Source: Burkholderiales bacterium
Lineage (GTDB): Bacteria; Pseudomonadota; Gammaproteobacteria; Burkholderiales; Casimicrobiaceae
DNA: 41,892 nt
Reading direction: 5' to 3'
Assembly: GCA_025352105.1 (NCBI GenBank)
Contig: JANXUB010000072.1
Coordinates: forward strand, 1-41,892
Shown: piece by piece, positions 7,396-16,655 of the stretch
Position numbering within the stretch: the first letter of the stretch is position 1
Layout: every line of letters begins with the position of its first letter
Program-made: the position numbers and the translations under genes
The notes under the pieces: model-generated
The model's input: only the letters and a program-made list of their open reading frames with translations
Databases searched by the model: none
Told to the model about the DNA's origin: nothing

Positions 7396-8457
7396 ATGAG
7401 TAGTCGCGACCAGTTTGATCTTTTTGGTGATCCGATTCCTGCGCTGATTGCGGGCGAGGCCGAGCTGGGCGAGAGAAAAAGTGGCAAAGCCGCTCGCGTT
7501 GAGCCCGCCAGGGTCGACAGCGCAATTGCCGAGATTGCCGCACGCTTGTCAGCTCACGTGCATTTGGGCACATCGTCGTGGAGTTTTCCCGGTTGGGCGG
7601 ATCTGGTTTACGCGTCGTCGTACCCGGATACCGCGCTGGCGAGACAGGGCTTATCTGCGTACGCGGCGCATCCGCTGCTGCGAACCGTTGGCATTGATCG
7701 CACGTTTTACGCGCCGATTGGCGAGGCGGACTTTCGAAAATACGCGACTCAGGCGAGAGCGGTGTCGCCGCCATTTCGCTTTCTGGTCAAAGCGCCGATG
7801 TTGTTCACGGGGCCGCGACTGCGCGGCGACGACGGGCGCTGGACGGACAACGAGGCGTTTCTGAATGCGGGCCTCGCCACGGCGCAGTTTGTGTTGCCCG
7901 CGACGCGCGGGCTCGCTGAAATGTGCGGGCCGCTGGTGTTTCAGTTTCCACCGCTCGGGCCGCGCTTTACGCGTTCACCAGCGCGGTTTGCGGATGCTTT
8001 GGCGGAGTTTCTACTCGCGCTGCCGGTGCCATCGGGCGCTGCGTTTTATGCGGTCGAAGTGCGCGACCCTGAATTGCTGACGGATGACTATCTGGCTGCG
8101 CTCTGTGCTGGGCGGGCGACCCATTGCATCGCCATTCATGCACGCATGCCGTCAGCGATTGAACAGGCACCCTACTGGAGAGAGTCAGGACGAGCGCCGC
8201 TCGTCATTCGCTGGAGTTTGCATTCCGGTTTCAAGTATGAAGAGGCGAAAGAGCGCTATGCGCCGTTTAACGCACTCGTCGATGAAGACCCCGAAGGGCG
8301 CGCGCAGATAGCGCAACTCGTGAAAGAAGCCGCCGACAGCGATCAGCATTCTTACGTGATTGTTAACAATAAAGCCGAGGGTTCAGCACCGCTCACCATT
8401 CGAAAGCTTGCCGAGCTGATTGACGAATACGGGCAAACAATAGTGATCAGGGGTTGA
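7396..8457 (+). CDS. DUF72 family protein (YecE-like)
   Basis: The 353-residue protein belongs to the DUF72/YecE family, a TIM-barrel-like fold of unknown activity. Typical segments are HLGTSSWSFPGWADLVY near residues 55-71, a YxxxPLLRTVGIDRTFYAP stretch, FRFLVKAPMLFT, and the LVFQFPPLGPRF motif followed by EVRDPELL. The first 50 or so residues (FDLFGDPIPALIAGEAEL...) are an extra N-terminal leader seen in some family members. The start at 7396 is a simple ATG about 43 bases after the cupredoxin stop. DUF47 begins 39 bases later on the same strand, so co-transcription with the phosphate genes is possible but not shown. Confidence 0.88.
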   Translation: MSSRDQFDLFGDPIPALIAGEAELGERKSGKAARVEPARVDSAIAEIAARLSAHVHLGTSSWSFPGWADLVYASSYPDTALARQGLSAYAAHPLLRTVGIDRTFYAPIGEADFRKYATQARAVSPPFRFLVKAPMLFTGPRLRGDDGRWTDNEAFLNAGLATAQFVLPATRGLAEMCGPLVFQFPPLGPRFTRSPARFADALAEFLLALPVPSGAAFYAVEVRDPELLTDDYLAALCAGRATHCIAIHARMPSAIEQAPYWRESGRAPLVIRWSLHSGFKYEEAKERYAPFNALVDEDPEGRAQIAQLVKEAADSDQHSYVIVNNKAEGSAPLTIRKLAELIDEYGQTIVIRG

Positions 8458-8496
8458 CCGCTAGAATCGCCGCAACAATGATGACGGGGAGTACGT

Positions 8497-9135
8497 ATGT
8501 TTGGTCGCTTCATGCCCACGGAAGGGCGCTTTTTCGAGCTGTTTAATTTGCATGCGCATGAAATCGTTGAAGGCGGCAAAGAGCTGGTTGCCCTGATGAA
8601 CGCGCTTGGCGAAGGTGCGACTGACTTGCGCGATCACGCCAACGCGATTGACGCTATCGAAAAGCGTGGCGACAACTACACGCGGGAGACGATTCAGCTC
8701 CTGCACAAAACCTTCATCACGCCGCTCGATCGCGAAGAGATTCATCAGCTGATCTCGAACATGGATGACGTTCTTGATCTGATGCAGGACGCAGCGGAGT
8801 CGGTGTCGCTGTACGACATCAAGGCAGTGCCACCCGAGGCGAAACAATTAGCCGAGTTGTGTTTGCAATGTTGTGAGCGTGTGAAATCGGCAGTAGTGCT
8901 TTTGTCCAACATGGAAAACGCTGCGACCATTCTGAAAATTTGCGAAGAAATTGACCGCCTTGAATCAGACGCGGATCGCGTCATGCGCAGCGCTATTTCG
9001 AAGCTCTTCCGCACCGAACGCGACGCCATTCAGTTGATCAAGATGAAGGCGATTTACGAGCTGCTGGAGACGGTGACGGATCGCTGCGAGGATGTGGCCA
9101 ATGTGATGCAGGGTATCGTCATCGAGAATGCGTAA
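8497..9135 (+). CDS. DUF47 family PhoU-like phosphate transport regulator
   Basis: The 212-residue all-helical protein has the DUF47 (PhoU-related) layout: MFGRFMPTEGRFFELFNLHA, a long helix ending in DNAIDAIEKRGD, then the conserved FITPLDREEIHQLISNMDDVLDLMQDAAE block and a C-terminal helix pair containing the conserved VTDRCEDVANVMQGIVIENA. Proteins of this family are almost always encoded next to PiT phosphate permeases and are thought to modulate them. That is the arrangement here: the permease starts 21 bases downstream. GGGGAG a few bases before the ATG serves as ribosome binding site. Confidence 0.93.
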   Translation: MFGRFMPTEGRFFELFNLHAHEIVEGGKELVALMNALGEGATDLRDHANAIDAIEKRGDNYTRETIQLLHKTFITPLDREEIHQLISNMDDVLDLMQDAAESVSLYDIKAVPPEAKQLAELCLQCCERVKSAVVLLSNMENAATILKICEEIDRLESDADRVMRSAISKLFRTERDAIQLIKMKAIYELLETVTDRCEDVANVMQGIVIENA

Positions 9136-9156
9136 GCGCTCACAGGCCTATTCGTC

Positions 9157-10167
9157 ATGAACAATACCGCTACTGCCCTCTGGGTAATCGTCCTGTTAGT
9201 CGCGCTCGCCATTGCGTTTGACTTCATGAACGGCTTTCACGATGCCGCCAACGCCATCGCAACGATTGTTTCAACGGGGGTGTTGAAGCCAGGGCAGGCG
9301 GTCATCTGGGCTGCGTGCTTTAATTTTCTGGCCCTTGGAATTTTTGGCTTGCACGTCGCGGCGACCATCGGCAAAGGCATGGTCGATCCGACCGTAGTTG
9401 ACTACCACGTGATCTTCGGCGCGTTGATCGGAGCGATTGCCTGGAACATCATTACCTGGTACTACGGCATACCCTCGTCGTCCTCACATGCGCTGATCGG
9501 TGGCATGATCGGCGCGACCGTTGCCAAAGCGGGCGTCGGCGCGCTTAACGGCGCGGGTATCGGCAAAACCGTGCTGTTCATCCTCGTATCGCCCGCGCTC
9601 GGCTTCGCTTTGGGGGCGCTGATATTGCTCTTGATTTCGTGGGTGTTTCGACGCAGTACACCGTGGGGCGTCGACAAATGGTTTCGGCGCGGACAGCTCG
9701 TCTCCTGTGCGCTCTACAGCCTGGGCCACGGCAGCAATGACGCACAGAAAACCATGGGTATTATTTGGCTGTTGCTCATCACGGCGGGGATGGCAACCGA
9801 AGACCCGAGCACATTGCCGTACTGGGTCGTCATTTCCTGCTATTTGGCGATTTCGCTCGGCACGTTGTTCGGAGGTTGGCGAATTGTCAAAACGATGGGC
9901 CAGAAGATCACCAAGTTAAAGCCCGTCGGAGGCTTTGCTGCCGAGACGGGCGGGGCGATTACCTTATTTATCGCGTCCAGCTTTGGCATTCCTGTCTCGA
10001 CGACGCACACGATTACCGGCGCGATCGTGGGTGTCGGGGCGGCGCGAAAATTGTCGGCCGTGCGCTGGGGGCTGGCTGGCAATATTGTCTGGGCGTGGGT
10101 GTTGACCATTCCGGCGTCCGCGTTCATTGCTGCGATTGCGTGGTGGGCGGGGCGGCAGGTTTTCTAG
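9157..10167 (+). CDS. pit: Low-affinity inorganic phosphate transporter, PiT family
   Basis: This is a multi-spanning inner-membrane symporter for metal-phosphate or phosphate with protons, 336 residues long. Both PiT signature repeats are visible: GFHDAANAIATIVSTGVL near residue 27 with GIPSSSSHALIGGMIGA near residue 107, and LGHGSNDAQKTMG near residue 190 with GIPVSTTHTITGAIVGVGAAR near residue 277. The length is that of the compact bacterial PiT subtype paired with DUF47. The upstream DUF47 gene is 21 bases away and the downstream sensor kinase gene begins 19 bases after the stop, so all may be in one transcript. Confidence 0.95.
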   Translation: MNNTATALWVIVLLVALAIAFDFMNGFHDAANAIATIVSTGVLKPGQAVIWAACFNFLALGIFGLHVAATIGKGMVDPTVVDYHVIFGALIGAIAWNIITWYYGIPSSSSHALIGGMIGATVAKAGVGALNGAGIGKTVLFILVSPALGFALGALILLLISWVFRRSTPWGVDKWFRRGQLVSCALYSLGHGSNDAQKTMGIIWLLLITAGMATEDPSTLPYWVVISCYLAISLGTLFGGWRIVKTMGQKITKLKPVGGFAAETGGAITLFIASSFGIPVSTTHTITGAIVGVGAARKLSAVRWGLAGNIVWAWVLTIPASAFIAAIAWWAGRQVF

Positions 10168-10186
10168 CACTGCTGTGCCGTAAACG

Positions 10187-11260
10187 ATGCCGCAGGACAG
10201 CCGCACGACAACCGCTGAATTGCCGCGCAACTGGCGCTGGCTATTCCTGTCGGTACCCGTAGCTTTTCTGCTCGCGATGCTCGCCGCGTGGGCAGTTCCT
10301 GATATCGCCTTTTTCGAGGCGTGGCCCGCGCTCAACGTATTATTTTTCCTGATCGGCCTCGCCATCATTCCGGTGTTGTCGCCGAATGCGAGTCTTGCGC
10401 GGAAGCTGATTCACATCGCCGTACTCGCGCCAATTGCTGCGGTGTTCATCGCGATCCTGATTGGCGCAACGCTGGATCGATATTACGGCAACGACTTGCG
10501 GCAAACGTTTTATTTGCGCTTTCAGGCGACGCTGATCGCGGGCCTTTCTGCCGGGCTGTTGTATGCGGCCATTGCTGCGGCCATTGTGTACTTGCGTGCG
10601 CAGCGTGTGGCGATTGCCAACAGGCGTTTGTCGGTTGAAATCAATGAGAGTGACGTTCAGCGGCAATTGACCGAAACCCGTTTGCGCTTGTTGCAGGCGC
10701 AGATTGAGCCGCATTTTCTGTTCAACACACTTGCCTCCGCTCAGCAGCTTTCGCAGAAGGGCGCGCCCGATGCGGCAAAGCTAATTGGGCATCTGGTTCG
10801 TTTTTTACGGATGTCGATCCCGTCGATGCGTGAAGACCGCGGCGCGTTGAAACGCGAGCTTGCGCAGGTGGCCGCCTATCTTTCGATCATGCAAACGCGC
10901 ATGGGCGAGCGGCTGGCGTTCGCTGTCCATGCTGACCCAGAGGTTGAGAATTTTGCGCTACCACCAGCGCTCGTGATGACTTTGGTAGAAAACGCAATCA
11001 AGCACGGCATCGAGCCTTCGGCCGTTGGCGGACGCATTGACGTGAGCGCCGAGCGCGTCGATCAGTGCGTTGTGATTTCGGTGCGTGACACCGGCGTCGG
11101 ATTCACCTCAACCGAGAGCAGCGAAATTGGCGGTGGCCTTGGCTTGTCTAACATCGCGCAGCGCTTACAGGCAATTTACGGGGTTGATGCGCGCGTCAAG
11201 CTCACGCAAAATACGCCACGCGGTTGTGTCGCCGTGCTGACTTTGCCGATGGCTCCATAA
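10187..11260 (+). CDS. LytS/AlgZ-type sensor histidine kinase
   Basis: The 357-residue membrane kinase has four predicted membrane segments: about residues 18-38, 48-65, 72-92 and 112-136. A short coiled linker follows, then a His_kinase (LytS-type) domain with the phospho-acceptor H176 in QIEPHFLFNTLASAQQLSQ. The ATPase part has the N-box ALVMTLVENAIKHGI and glycine-rich DTGVGF and GGGLGLSNIAQRL. No extracytoplasmic sensor domain is present, so the signal probably acts in or near the membrane. The partner regulator gene starts 19 bases later. It follows the phosphate permease by 19 bases. This could be transcriptional convenience or a link to phosphate, and the sequence alone does not decide. 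Confidence 0.92.
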   Translation: MPQDSRTTTAELPRNWRWLFLSVPVAFLLAMLAAWAVPDIAFFEAWPALNVLFFLIGLAIIPVLSPNASLARKLIHIAVLAPIAAVFIAILIGATLDRYYGNDLRQTFYLRFQATLIAGLSAGLLYAAIAAAIVYLRAQRVAIANRRLSVEINESDVQRQLTETRLRLLQAQIEPHFLFNTLASAQQLSQKGAPDAAKLIGHLVRFLRMSIPSMREDRGALKRELAQVAAYLSIMQTRMGERLAFAVHADPEVENFALPPALVMTLVENAIKHGIEPSAVGGRIDVSAERVDQCVVISVRDTGVGFTSTESSEIGGGLGLSNIAQRLQAIYGVDARVKLTQNTPRGCVAVLTLPMAP

Positions 11261-11279
11261 CCCCGGATTGAGCAGAAAA

Positions 11280-12032
11280 ATGGAAAAAATACGCTGTTTG
11301 TTTGCTGATGATGAACCGTTGATGCGAGAGCGGATGCGCGAGTTGCTTGCGTTGCACGGAGATTCGTTTGAAGTGGTGGCGGAAGCGGTCAATGGCGAAG
11401 ACGCGTTGACCCAATACGCCGCGACGGAGCCGGACGTTTGTTTCCTCGACATTCGGATGCCGATCAAATCCGGCCTTGAAGTCGCCACAGAAATTGGCGA
11501 CGGAGCCAAGATTGTTTTTTGTACCGCCTATGACCAATTCGCCATCGAGGCATTTGATCGCGGGGCGGTCGACTATTTGTTGAAACCGATTGAAGAGGAC
11601 CGGCTTGCGGTCACGTTGCAACGGCTTCGCGATCACGTGAATGATCCGCCTGAGGACGTGACATCGGTGGTGCATCTGGTCAATAGCCGCGAACCGAAAA
11701 CCGCGGAACGGATCCAATGGATCAAGGCGCTCGTGGGCCAGGATGTGCGGATGTTCCCGGTAGATGACGTGATCTTTTTTCAGTCGGACACCAAATACAC
11801 GCGCGTTGTTACCGACACCGAAGACGTACTGATTCGAACGCCGCTTAAGGAGCTGACTGATGCTCTCAATCCGGAAATCTTCTGGCAAGTGCATCGCGGG
11901 GCCATCGTCAACGTGCGACGTATCGCCAAAATCACCCGCGATGGGGTAGAGAAACACTCTATTGTTTTGCGTGGTTCGACGGAAAAAATTGGCGTGAGCC
12001 GACACTTTTTTCACCTGTTCAAACAGATGTAG
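11280..12032 (+). CDS. LytTR-family response regulator
   Basis: The 250-residue regulator has an N-terminal receiver domain with the acidic pair D10-D11, the phospho-acceptor D57 (VCFLDIRMP), and the conserved Thr/Lys region (FCTAYDQ, VDYLLKPIEEDR). The C-terminal LytTR DNA-binding domain covers residues about 150-250 (DDVIFFQSDTKYTRVVT, FWQVHRGAIVNVRRI, VSRHFFHLFKQM). It is the partner of the upstream LytS-type kinase, like AlgZ/AlgR pairs. The ATG at 11280 is used; an in-frame TTG at 11268 is possible, and no strong ribosome binding site separates them. Its target promoter is unknown; LytTR proteins bind paired direct repeats. Confidence 0.92.
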   Translation: MEKIRCLFADDEPLMRERMRELLALHGDSFEVVAEAVNGEDALTQYAATEPDVCFLDIRMPIKSGLEVATEIGDGAKIVFCTAYDQFAIEAFDRGAVDYLLKPIEEDRLAVTLQRLRDHVNDPPEDVTSVVHLVNSREPKTAERIQWIKALVGQDVRMFPVDDVIFFQSDTKYTRVVTDTEDVLIRTPLKELTDALNPEIFWQVHRGAIVNVRRIAKITRDGVEKHSIVLRGSTEKIGVSRHFFHLFKQM

Positions 12033-12125
12033 CCTTGCCCAACCGCACGTCGTAATTCATCCGCGCTCATCGTTGTCCGTCGCAAATGACTTCGCGATGC
12101 CCGAGCGTACGGCGACACTGCGGGT

Positions 12126-14195
12126 ATGAGATGGGGTGGTGAGGGATTGTTTGCGCCAATATTGCTGCGGTCAAGTGTCGTGGTGAGCGTGCTGCTGCGC
12201 TTTGTTGCGGCGGCGTTGTTGTTCGCCCTAACCGGCTCTCCGAAATTCGTGCAAGCACAGGCGCCATCGGTGGGTACGAATTTGCCGCCCGCGTCCTCGA
12301 TCGCAGCGCAAGATTTTTTTCGCCTGCCCGACGTTTTTCGACCCGAGCTGTCGCCCGACGGCAATTACCTCGCATTTCTCGCACGCGGCGGCAATCGTTT
12401 GGGACTGGCAGTCATCGACCTTGAAAAGCGAACTTCTAGGGTAGTCGCGACCTTGCCTGAAGCGGACATTGTTGAGTTCAATTGGGTCAACTCACAGCGC
12501 TTGGTGTTCGTGTCGGGCAATGTGTACGATCCATTGGGAAGCGTTAGTCCCTGGCGCACGGGCGGGCTGTTTGCCGTTGATCGCGACGGTACCGCTGCGC
12601 GAAGGCTGGCGCTACCGCTAGGTGACGGCGGTGCCATCATCGTTCGCCCTCGCTACACGCGGGTTGCCCAGACGCTTAACGACGGCTCGGACGATGTGAT
12701 TGTGGCGAGCAACGAGCGTAGTTTTGACAGCAGCGATGTTTACCGGCTGAACACACGAACGGCGCGTAAAACGCTGCTTAGCTTTGACAACCCGGGCGAT
12801 GTCCAGTCATGGACGCTCGACCGTGAAGGTCAGCCTCGAGCAGCGATTTCGGTCAAGGCCACGACGACCAGAACGTTTTACCGTCGCGACGAAAAATCAC
12901 CGTGGTTGAAATGGTTTGAAGGCGACTTTCGCGAACCCGCCAGCGCTGCCGTCGCGATTGGTTACGACGGCGCGGTCATCGGTCTTGGTCTGCGCGACAA
13001 GCCGACAGCCGCAGCTGCGAGTGGAGCGCGACTTACCTCCGCGCTGATCAAACTCGACGAGCGCGGCTTGACGCAGCAAGTTTTAGCGAGCCGCGACGAT
13101 GCGGACATATCGCATCCTGTATTCGATCCTGTGGCAAAGCGACTTGTCGGCGCCGTCTACACAGGCGAGCGGCGGACAGTCATCTGGCTTGATGAGACGT
13201 GGGCCGGGATACAAAAGCAGATTGACGTTGCGCTGCCGAACGCAGTGAATTTGTTCGCGCCGCCAGAACAGAACAAGCGCATGCTGGTGTTTTCATATTC
13301 AGATCGAAATCCTGGCACGGTGTATTTGTTTGATTTTCGTATGCGAAAACTGGAATTTCTGATCGACTCGCGACCGTGGATTACGCCTGCGCACATGGCC
13401 GAATCGCGTATCGTCAAATTTGTTGCGCGGGACGACTTGCCGCTATCGGCGATGTTGACGCTGCCGCGCGGCGTGCCGGCGAAGAACTTGCCGCTGCTCG
13501 TCATCGCCCACGGCGGCCCGTGGGTGCCGGGCTACAGTTGGAGTTGGGACGCTGAGGCGCAGTTTTTTGCATCACGCGGGTACGCCGTCATCCAACCCAA
13601 CTTTCGCGGTACTGTCGGCATGGGGCTCAGGCACCTGCTGGCCAGCTTCAAGCAGTGGGGCCTCGCGATGCAGGACGATATTACCGACACGGCGCTGTGG
13701 GCGGTGAAGCAAGGTATTGCTGATCCAAAGCGAATGTGCATTTACGGGGCGAGCTATGGCGGCTACGCGGCGATGCAGGGTTTGGTCAAGACGCCTGACC
13801 TGTTCCAGTGCGGTGTCAACTACGTTGGCGTCACCGACTTGCAGCTTTTCCATTCGGTGACATGGTCGGACAGCAGCGACAGCGATTTCAACCGCTACCT
13901 CTTGCCGGTGATGGTGGGTGACGCGGATCGCGACAAGGCGCAACTACGCGCTACTTCGCCTGCGCAAAACGCCGACAAGATCAAGATGCCCGTCTTCATG
14001 GCCTACGGCGGAGAGGACCGTCGAGTGCCGATCATTCACGGCGAGCGCATGCGCGATGCCCTCGAAAAGCTGGGCAAACCGTACGAGTGGATGGTCAAGT
14101 CCGATGAAGGTCACGGCTACACCAAACTTGAAAACCGCGTCGAGTTCTATACGCGCTTTGAAGCTTTTATGAAGAAGGCGCTGAGTCGGCCCTAG
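12126..14195 (+). CDS. S9 family (prolyl oligopeptidase-like) serine peptidase, exported
   Basis: The 689-residue protein begins with an N-terminal hydrophobic signal segment (VVVSVLLRFVAAALLFALTG) that probably ends near VQAQAP. A beta-propeller-like region follows (about residues 50-390), then a C-terminal alpha/beta-hydrolase domain. The catalytic triad can be placed: S543 in YGASYGGYAAMQG, D631 in YGGEDRRVP and H663 in DEGHGY. The oxyanion-region HGGPW motif is also present. This is the S9C/dipeptidyl-peptidase-like layout, so it probably cleaves short peptides in the periplasm. Substrate specificity cannot be read. It stands alone on the plus strand and converges with the AEC carrier gene. 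Confidence 0.92.
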   Translation: MRWGGEGLFAPILLRSSVVVSVLLRFVAAALLFALTGSPKFVQAQAPSVGTNLPPASSIAAQDFFRLPDVFRPELSPDGNYLAFLARGGNRLGLAVIDLEKRTSRVVATLPEADIVEFNWVNSQRLVFVSGNVYDPLGSVSPWRTGGLFAVDRDGTAARRLALPLGDGGAIIVRPRYTRVAQTLNDGSDDVIVASNERSFDSSDVYRLNTRTARKTLLSFDNPGDVQSWTLDREGQPRAAISVKATTTRTFYRRDEKSPWLKWFEGDFREPASAAVAIGYDGAVIGLGLRDKPTAAAASGARLTSALIKLDERGLTQQVLASRDDADISHPVFDPVAKRLVGAVYTGERRTVIWLDETWAGIQKQIDVALPNAVNLFAPPEQNKRMLVFSYSDRNPGTVYLFDFRMRKLEFLIDSRPWITPAHMAESRIVKFVARDDLPLSAMLTLPRGVPAKNLPLLVIAHGGPWVPGYSWSWDAEAQFFASRGYAVIQPNFRGTVGMGLRHLLASFKQWGLAMQDDITDTALWAVKQGIADPKRMCIYGASYGGYAAMQGLVKTPDLFQCGVNYVGVTDLQLFHSVTWSDSSDSDFNRYLLPVMVGDADRDKAQLRATSPAQNADKIKMPVFMAYGGEDRRVPIIHGERMRDALEKLGKPYEWMVKSDEGHGYTKLENRVEFYTRFEAFMKKALSRP

Positions 14196-14301
14196 CGTCG
14201 TTTGCTCGCTTATGCGCACCTGATGATCGCTCGCATCTTCGCTTTGCCAGCGACGCCATGCGCAGCGAGGGCAAACGAGATACGTTGCTTCACGCGCGAC
14301 A

Positions 14302-15261
14302 CTAGGGGCGCGGCACCAGCGCCAATGCAACAGTCAGGCTCACCAGAGCAACCAGACTTGACAGCGCCGTCGCCGCCGTGACCAGACTTTCGTTCGCGTT
14401 GTAGCGTTGGGCGAATAGAAACACGTTGGCACCCATCGGTAGCGCGGCGCAGGTGACAGCGACCGCTATCGCGAGCGGTGACAAGCCGAGGCTCCAGGTC
14501 ACAGCGAATATTAGTAGCGGGTGTAGCAGATTTTTCATCAACGCCAGCGTCATGGCGTCCCGCCAGTGCTCGGACAATTTCATGTTGGAGAGCTGCGCGC
14601 CCATAAGCACGAGCATCATGGGCCCTGCGGCTGACGCGAGGAAGCCCAGTGGCTGGTCGGCCCACGCGGGTAGCGGCCATCCAGCAAAGCTCCACGCAAG
14701 GCCAATGATGATGGGCAGGATCACTGGATGAATCACCGAGGCTTTAACGACATGAAACAGGCTTTTGGCAAGCCCCGCGTTGCGCTGCGATCCAGTTGCG
14801 CTGGCATTGGCCCGTGCCCGCGCGATTTCAACCCAGATCGTTGCCGTGGTGAGCAGCACGAGCGAATGTAGCGCGATGATGGAGAGCTGCAATTTGAGGC
14901 CCGCTTCGCCAAAGGCGAGCTTTTGAATCGGGATCCCAAGCTGAACCGTGTTCGAAAACACGGCGCCTAGTCCGAGCACGACTGCGCCATCAATGCTCTG
15001 ATTGTGGCGGCGACCGTAGTAGAGCGCCACCAACGCAAACCACACCAGCGACGCGCCAAAGTAAGCGGCCAGCAAGGTGAGATCGGAGCCCGCAAAACTA
15101 GACGTCGCCATGGAGCGAAAGAGCAGGCAGGGCAGAAAGAGGTTGAACACCAGTTCCGACAAGGCTTTGACACCCGCGCTATCGAGAATCTTGCGTCCTG
15201 CGTAGTAGCCCGCGCCGACAATGATTGCGGCTGGGAGAATGACCGAGACCGTGGCGAACAT
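14302..15261 (-). CDS. AEC family transporter
   Basis: The 319-residue integral membrane protein has about ten hydrophobic segments in the two-half arrangement of the auxin efflux carrier (AEC) family. Recognisable pieces are FATVSVILPAAIIVGAGYYAGR at the N-terminus, LSELVFNLFLPCLLFRSMA, GLGAVFSNTVQLGIPI, and AAGPMMLVLMGAQLSNMKL with MGANVFLFAQRYN in the second half. AEC carriers move organic anions such as malate or malonate in bacteria; the substrate here is unknown. Its start lies 5 bases after the stop of the upstream CNNM/CorC gene, which suggests co-transcription. It converges with the S9 peptidase gene. Confidence 0.88.
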   Translation of the reverse strand: MFATVSVILPAAIIVGAGYYAGRKILDSAGVKALSELVFNLFLPCLLFRSMATSSFAGSDLTLLAAYFGASLVWFALVALYYGRRHNQSIDGAVVLGLGAVFSNTVQLGIPIQKLAFGEAGLKLQLSIIALHSLVLLTTATIWVEIARARANASATGSQRNAGLAKSLFHVVKASVIHPVILPIIIGLAWSFAGWPLPAWADQPLGFLASAAGPMMLVLMGAQLSNMKLSEHWRDAMTLALMKNLLHPLLIFAVTWSLGLSPLAIAVAVTCAALPMGANVFLFAQRYNANESLVTAATALSSLVALVSLTVALALVPRP

Positions 15262-15266
15262 GAGGC

Positions 15267-16568
15267 CTACACGCCGGTGTCGTCGCGCGGCGGGCTCACC
15301 AGCAATTTGTCAACACGCTTGCCGTCCATGTCGACAACTTCCATCGTGAATTCGGCGTGGGCAACCCGATCTGCGACGGCAGCAATGCGACCGAGTTCGG
15401 CCATCACAAACCCGCCAAGCGTCCTGTAGTCGCCGCCGTCTTCCCCAGGAAATTTCGGCGCGTCGGGGAACACTTCGCGGAAGCGATCCAGCGTCATCGC
15501 GCCGTCGACAAACCAGGTGCCGTCAACGCGCTTGACCGCGTCGGAATTCGCAGCCTCACCCTCGTCGCCAAGATCGCCGACGATGGCTTCCAGCAGATCG
15601 GTGAGCGTGATCAAGCCCAGCACTTCACCGTGCTCATCGACGACAAAGGCCATCGACTCGTGGGTTCGTTTGAAGGTTTCCAGCACCTCCAAAACCGTGA
15701 CAGTTTCCGGGACGAACATCGGGTCTTTGCGCACCCGCTCCGGCATGAGCTTGCCGCTTTTTAGGAAGTGCGCCAGCAAGTCACCGGAATCAATCACCCC
15801 GATGACGTTCGATACATCATCCTTCACCACCGGATATCGCGTGAAATCGCTCAGCTTCAAAAGCTCCATCGTCACACTCGGGTCCGTTTCGGTGTCGATG
15901 ACCACCATGTCGGCGCGCGGTGTCATGATGCGATCAACGGTGTATTCGTCGAGATTGAATACGCGGGAGACGATATGACTTTCGCCATGCTCAAACACGC
16001 CGGCACTCGCGCCCTGCCGCATGAGGCCCTTGATTTCTTCCTCAGTGATGGGGGGCTCGTCGCGCCCACTGCGTCCGAACGGTTTCACCAATGCATCAGT
16101 CGTCCACGCGAGCATGCGCACCAGTGGTTTCGCGGCGCTCGCGAGCCATTGCATAGGCCGGGCCGCGATGCGTGCGATGGTCTCCGGATACAAAAGACCA
16201 ATCCGCTTGGGCACCAATTCGCCGAAGATCAGCGACACAATACCGATGGTCGCGATCACCACTGCCGTTGCGGCCTGCTTACCGTAGGCCGCGCCCCACG
16301 ACCATTGGCTAAACCACTGCTCCAGCGGAACGGTGAATGCGCTCTCGCCAAACGCACCCATTGCCAGGGTGACCAGCGTGATACCCGTTTGCACGGTGGA
16401 GAGCAGCCGGGTCGGCTCTGAGGCCAGCATCAGCGCGGCTTTGGCCCCCTTGTCGCCCTGAATTGCGAATTGTTCAAGGCGAATTTTTCGGGCGGACACG
16501 AGCGCGATTTCGCTCATGGCAAACAGGCCATTCAGCAGAATGAGCCCAATCAGTAAAAGGACGTCCAA
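15267..16568 (-). CDS. CNNM/CorC-type (hemolysin family) membrane protein with CBS domains
   Basis: The product has an N-terminal DUF21/CNNM membrane domain of about three or four segments (LDVLLLIGLILLNGLFAMSEIALVSARK, then ITLVTLAMGAFGES and AVVIATIGIVSLIFGELVPKRIGL). A CBS pair follows (VDRIMTPRADMVVIDTE and MAFVVDEHGEVLGLITLTDLLEAIVGD), and a CorC_HlyC domain ends the protein (DRFREVFPDAPKFPGED...). Proteins of this type act in magnesium/cobalt export or resistance; the hemolysin name is historical. The start is uncertain. The frame is open to a TTG at 16652, only 3 bases from the divergent aminotransferase ATG, which would leave no room for promoters. A TTG at 16568 just before LDVLLLIG gives a normal 434-residue protein and is preferred here. 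Confidence 0.85.
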   Translation of the reverse strand: MDVLLLIGLILLNGLFAMSEIALVSARKIRLEQFAIQGDKGAKAALMLASEPTRLLSTVQTGITLVTLAMGAFGESAFTVPLEQWFSQWSWGAAYGKQAATAVVIATIGIVSLIFGELVPKRIGLLYPETIARIAARPMQWLASAAKPLVRMLAWTTDALVKPFGRSGRDEPPITEEEIKGLMRQGASAGVFEHGESHIVSRVFNLDEYTVDRIMTPRADMVVIDTETDPSVTMELLKLSDFTRYPVVKDDVSNVIGVIDSGDLLAHFLKSGKLMPERVRKDPMFVPETVTVLEVLETFKRTHESMAFVVDEHGEVLGLITLTDLLEAIVGDLGDEGEAANSDAVKRVDGTWFVDGAMTLDRFREVFPDAPKFPGEDGGDYRTLGGFVMAELGRIAAVADRVAHAEFTMEVVDMDGKRVDKLLVSPPRDDTGV

Positions 16569-16655
16569 GTAGGGGATCGATGATCGCTGTGGCGCATCGG
16601 GTAGCGAAGCAAACGCTACTATACCCGACGGTTTCGTTAGTGTCCCCGTCAAACT

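Noticed and set aside
14199..14277. Imperfect inverted repeat CGTTTGCTCGCT...AGCGAGGGCAAACG between the S9 peptidase and AEC genes
   Set aside because: A 53-base loop, a bulge and no T-run make it a poor terminator; no other copies were seen.
15768..16421. Plus-strand open frame inside the CNNM/CorC gene (217 aa)
   Set aside because: Antisense shadow. The minus strand encodes well-conserved CBS and membrane domains.
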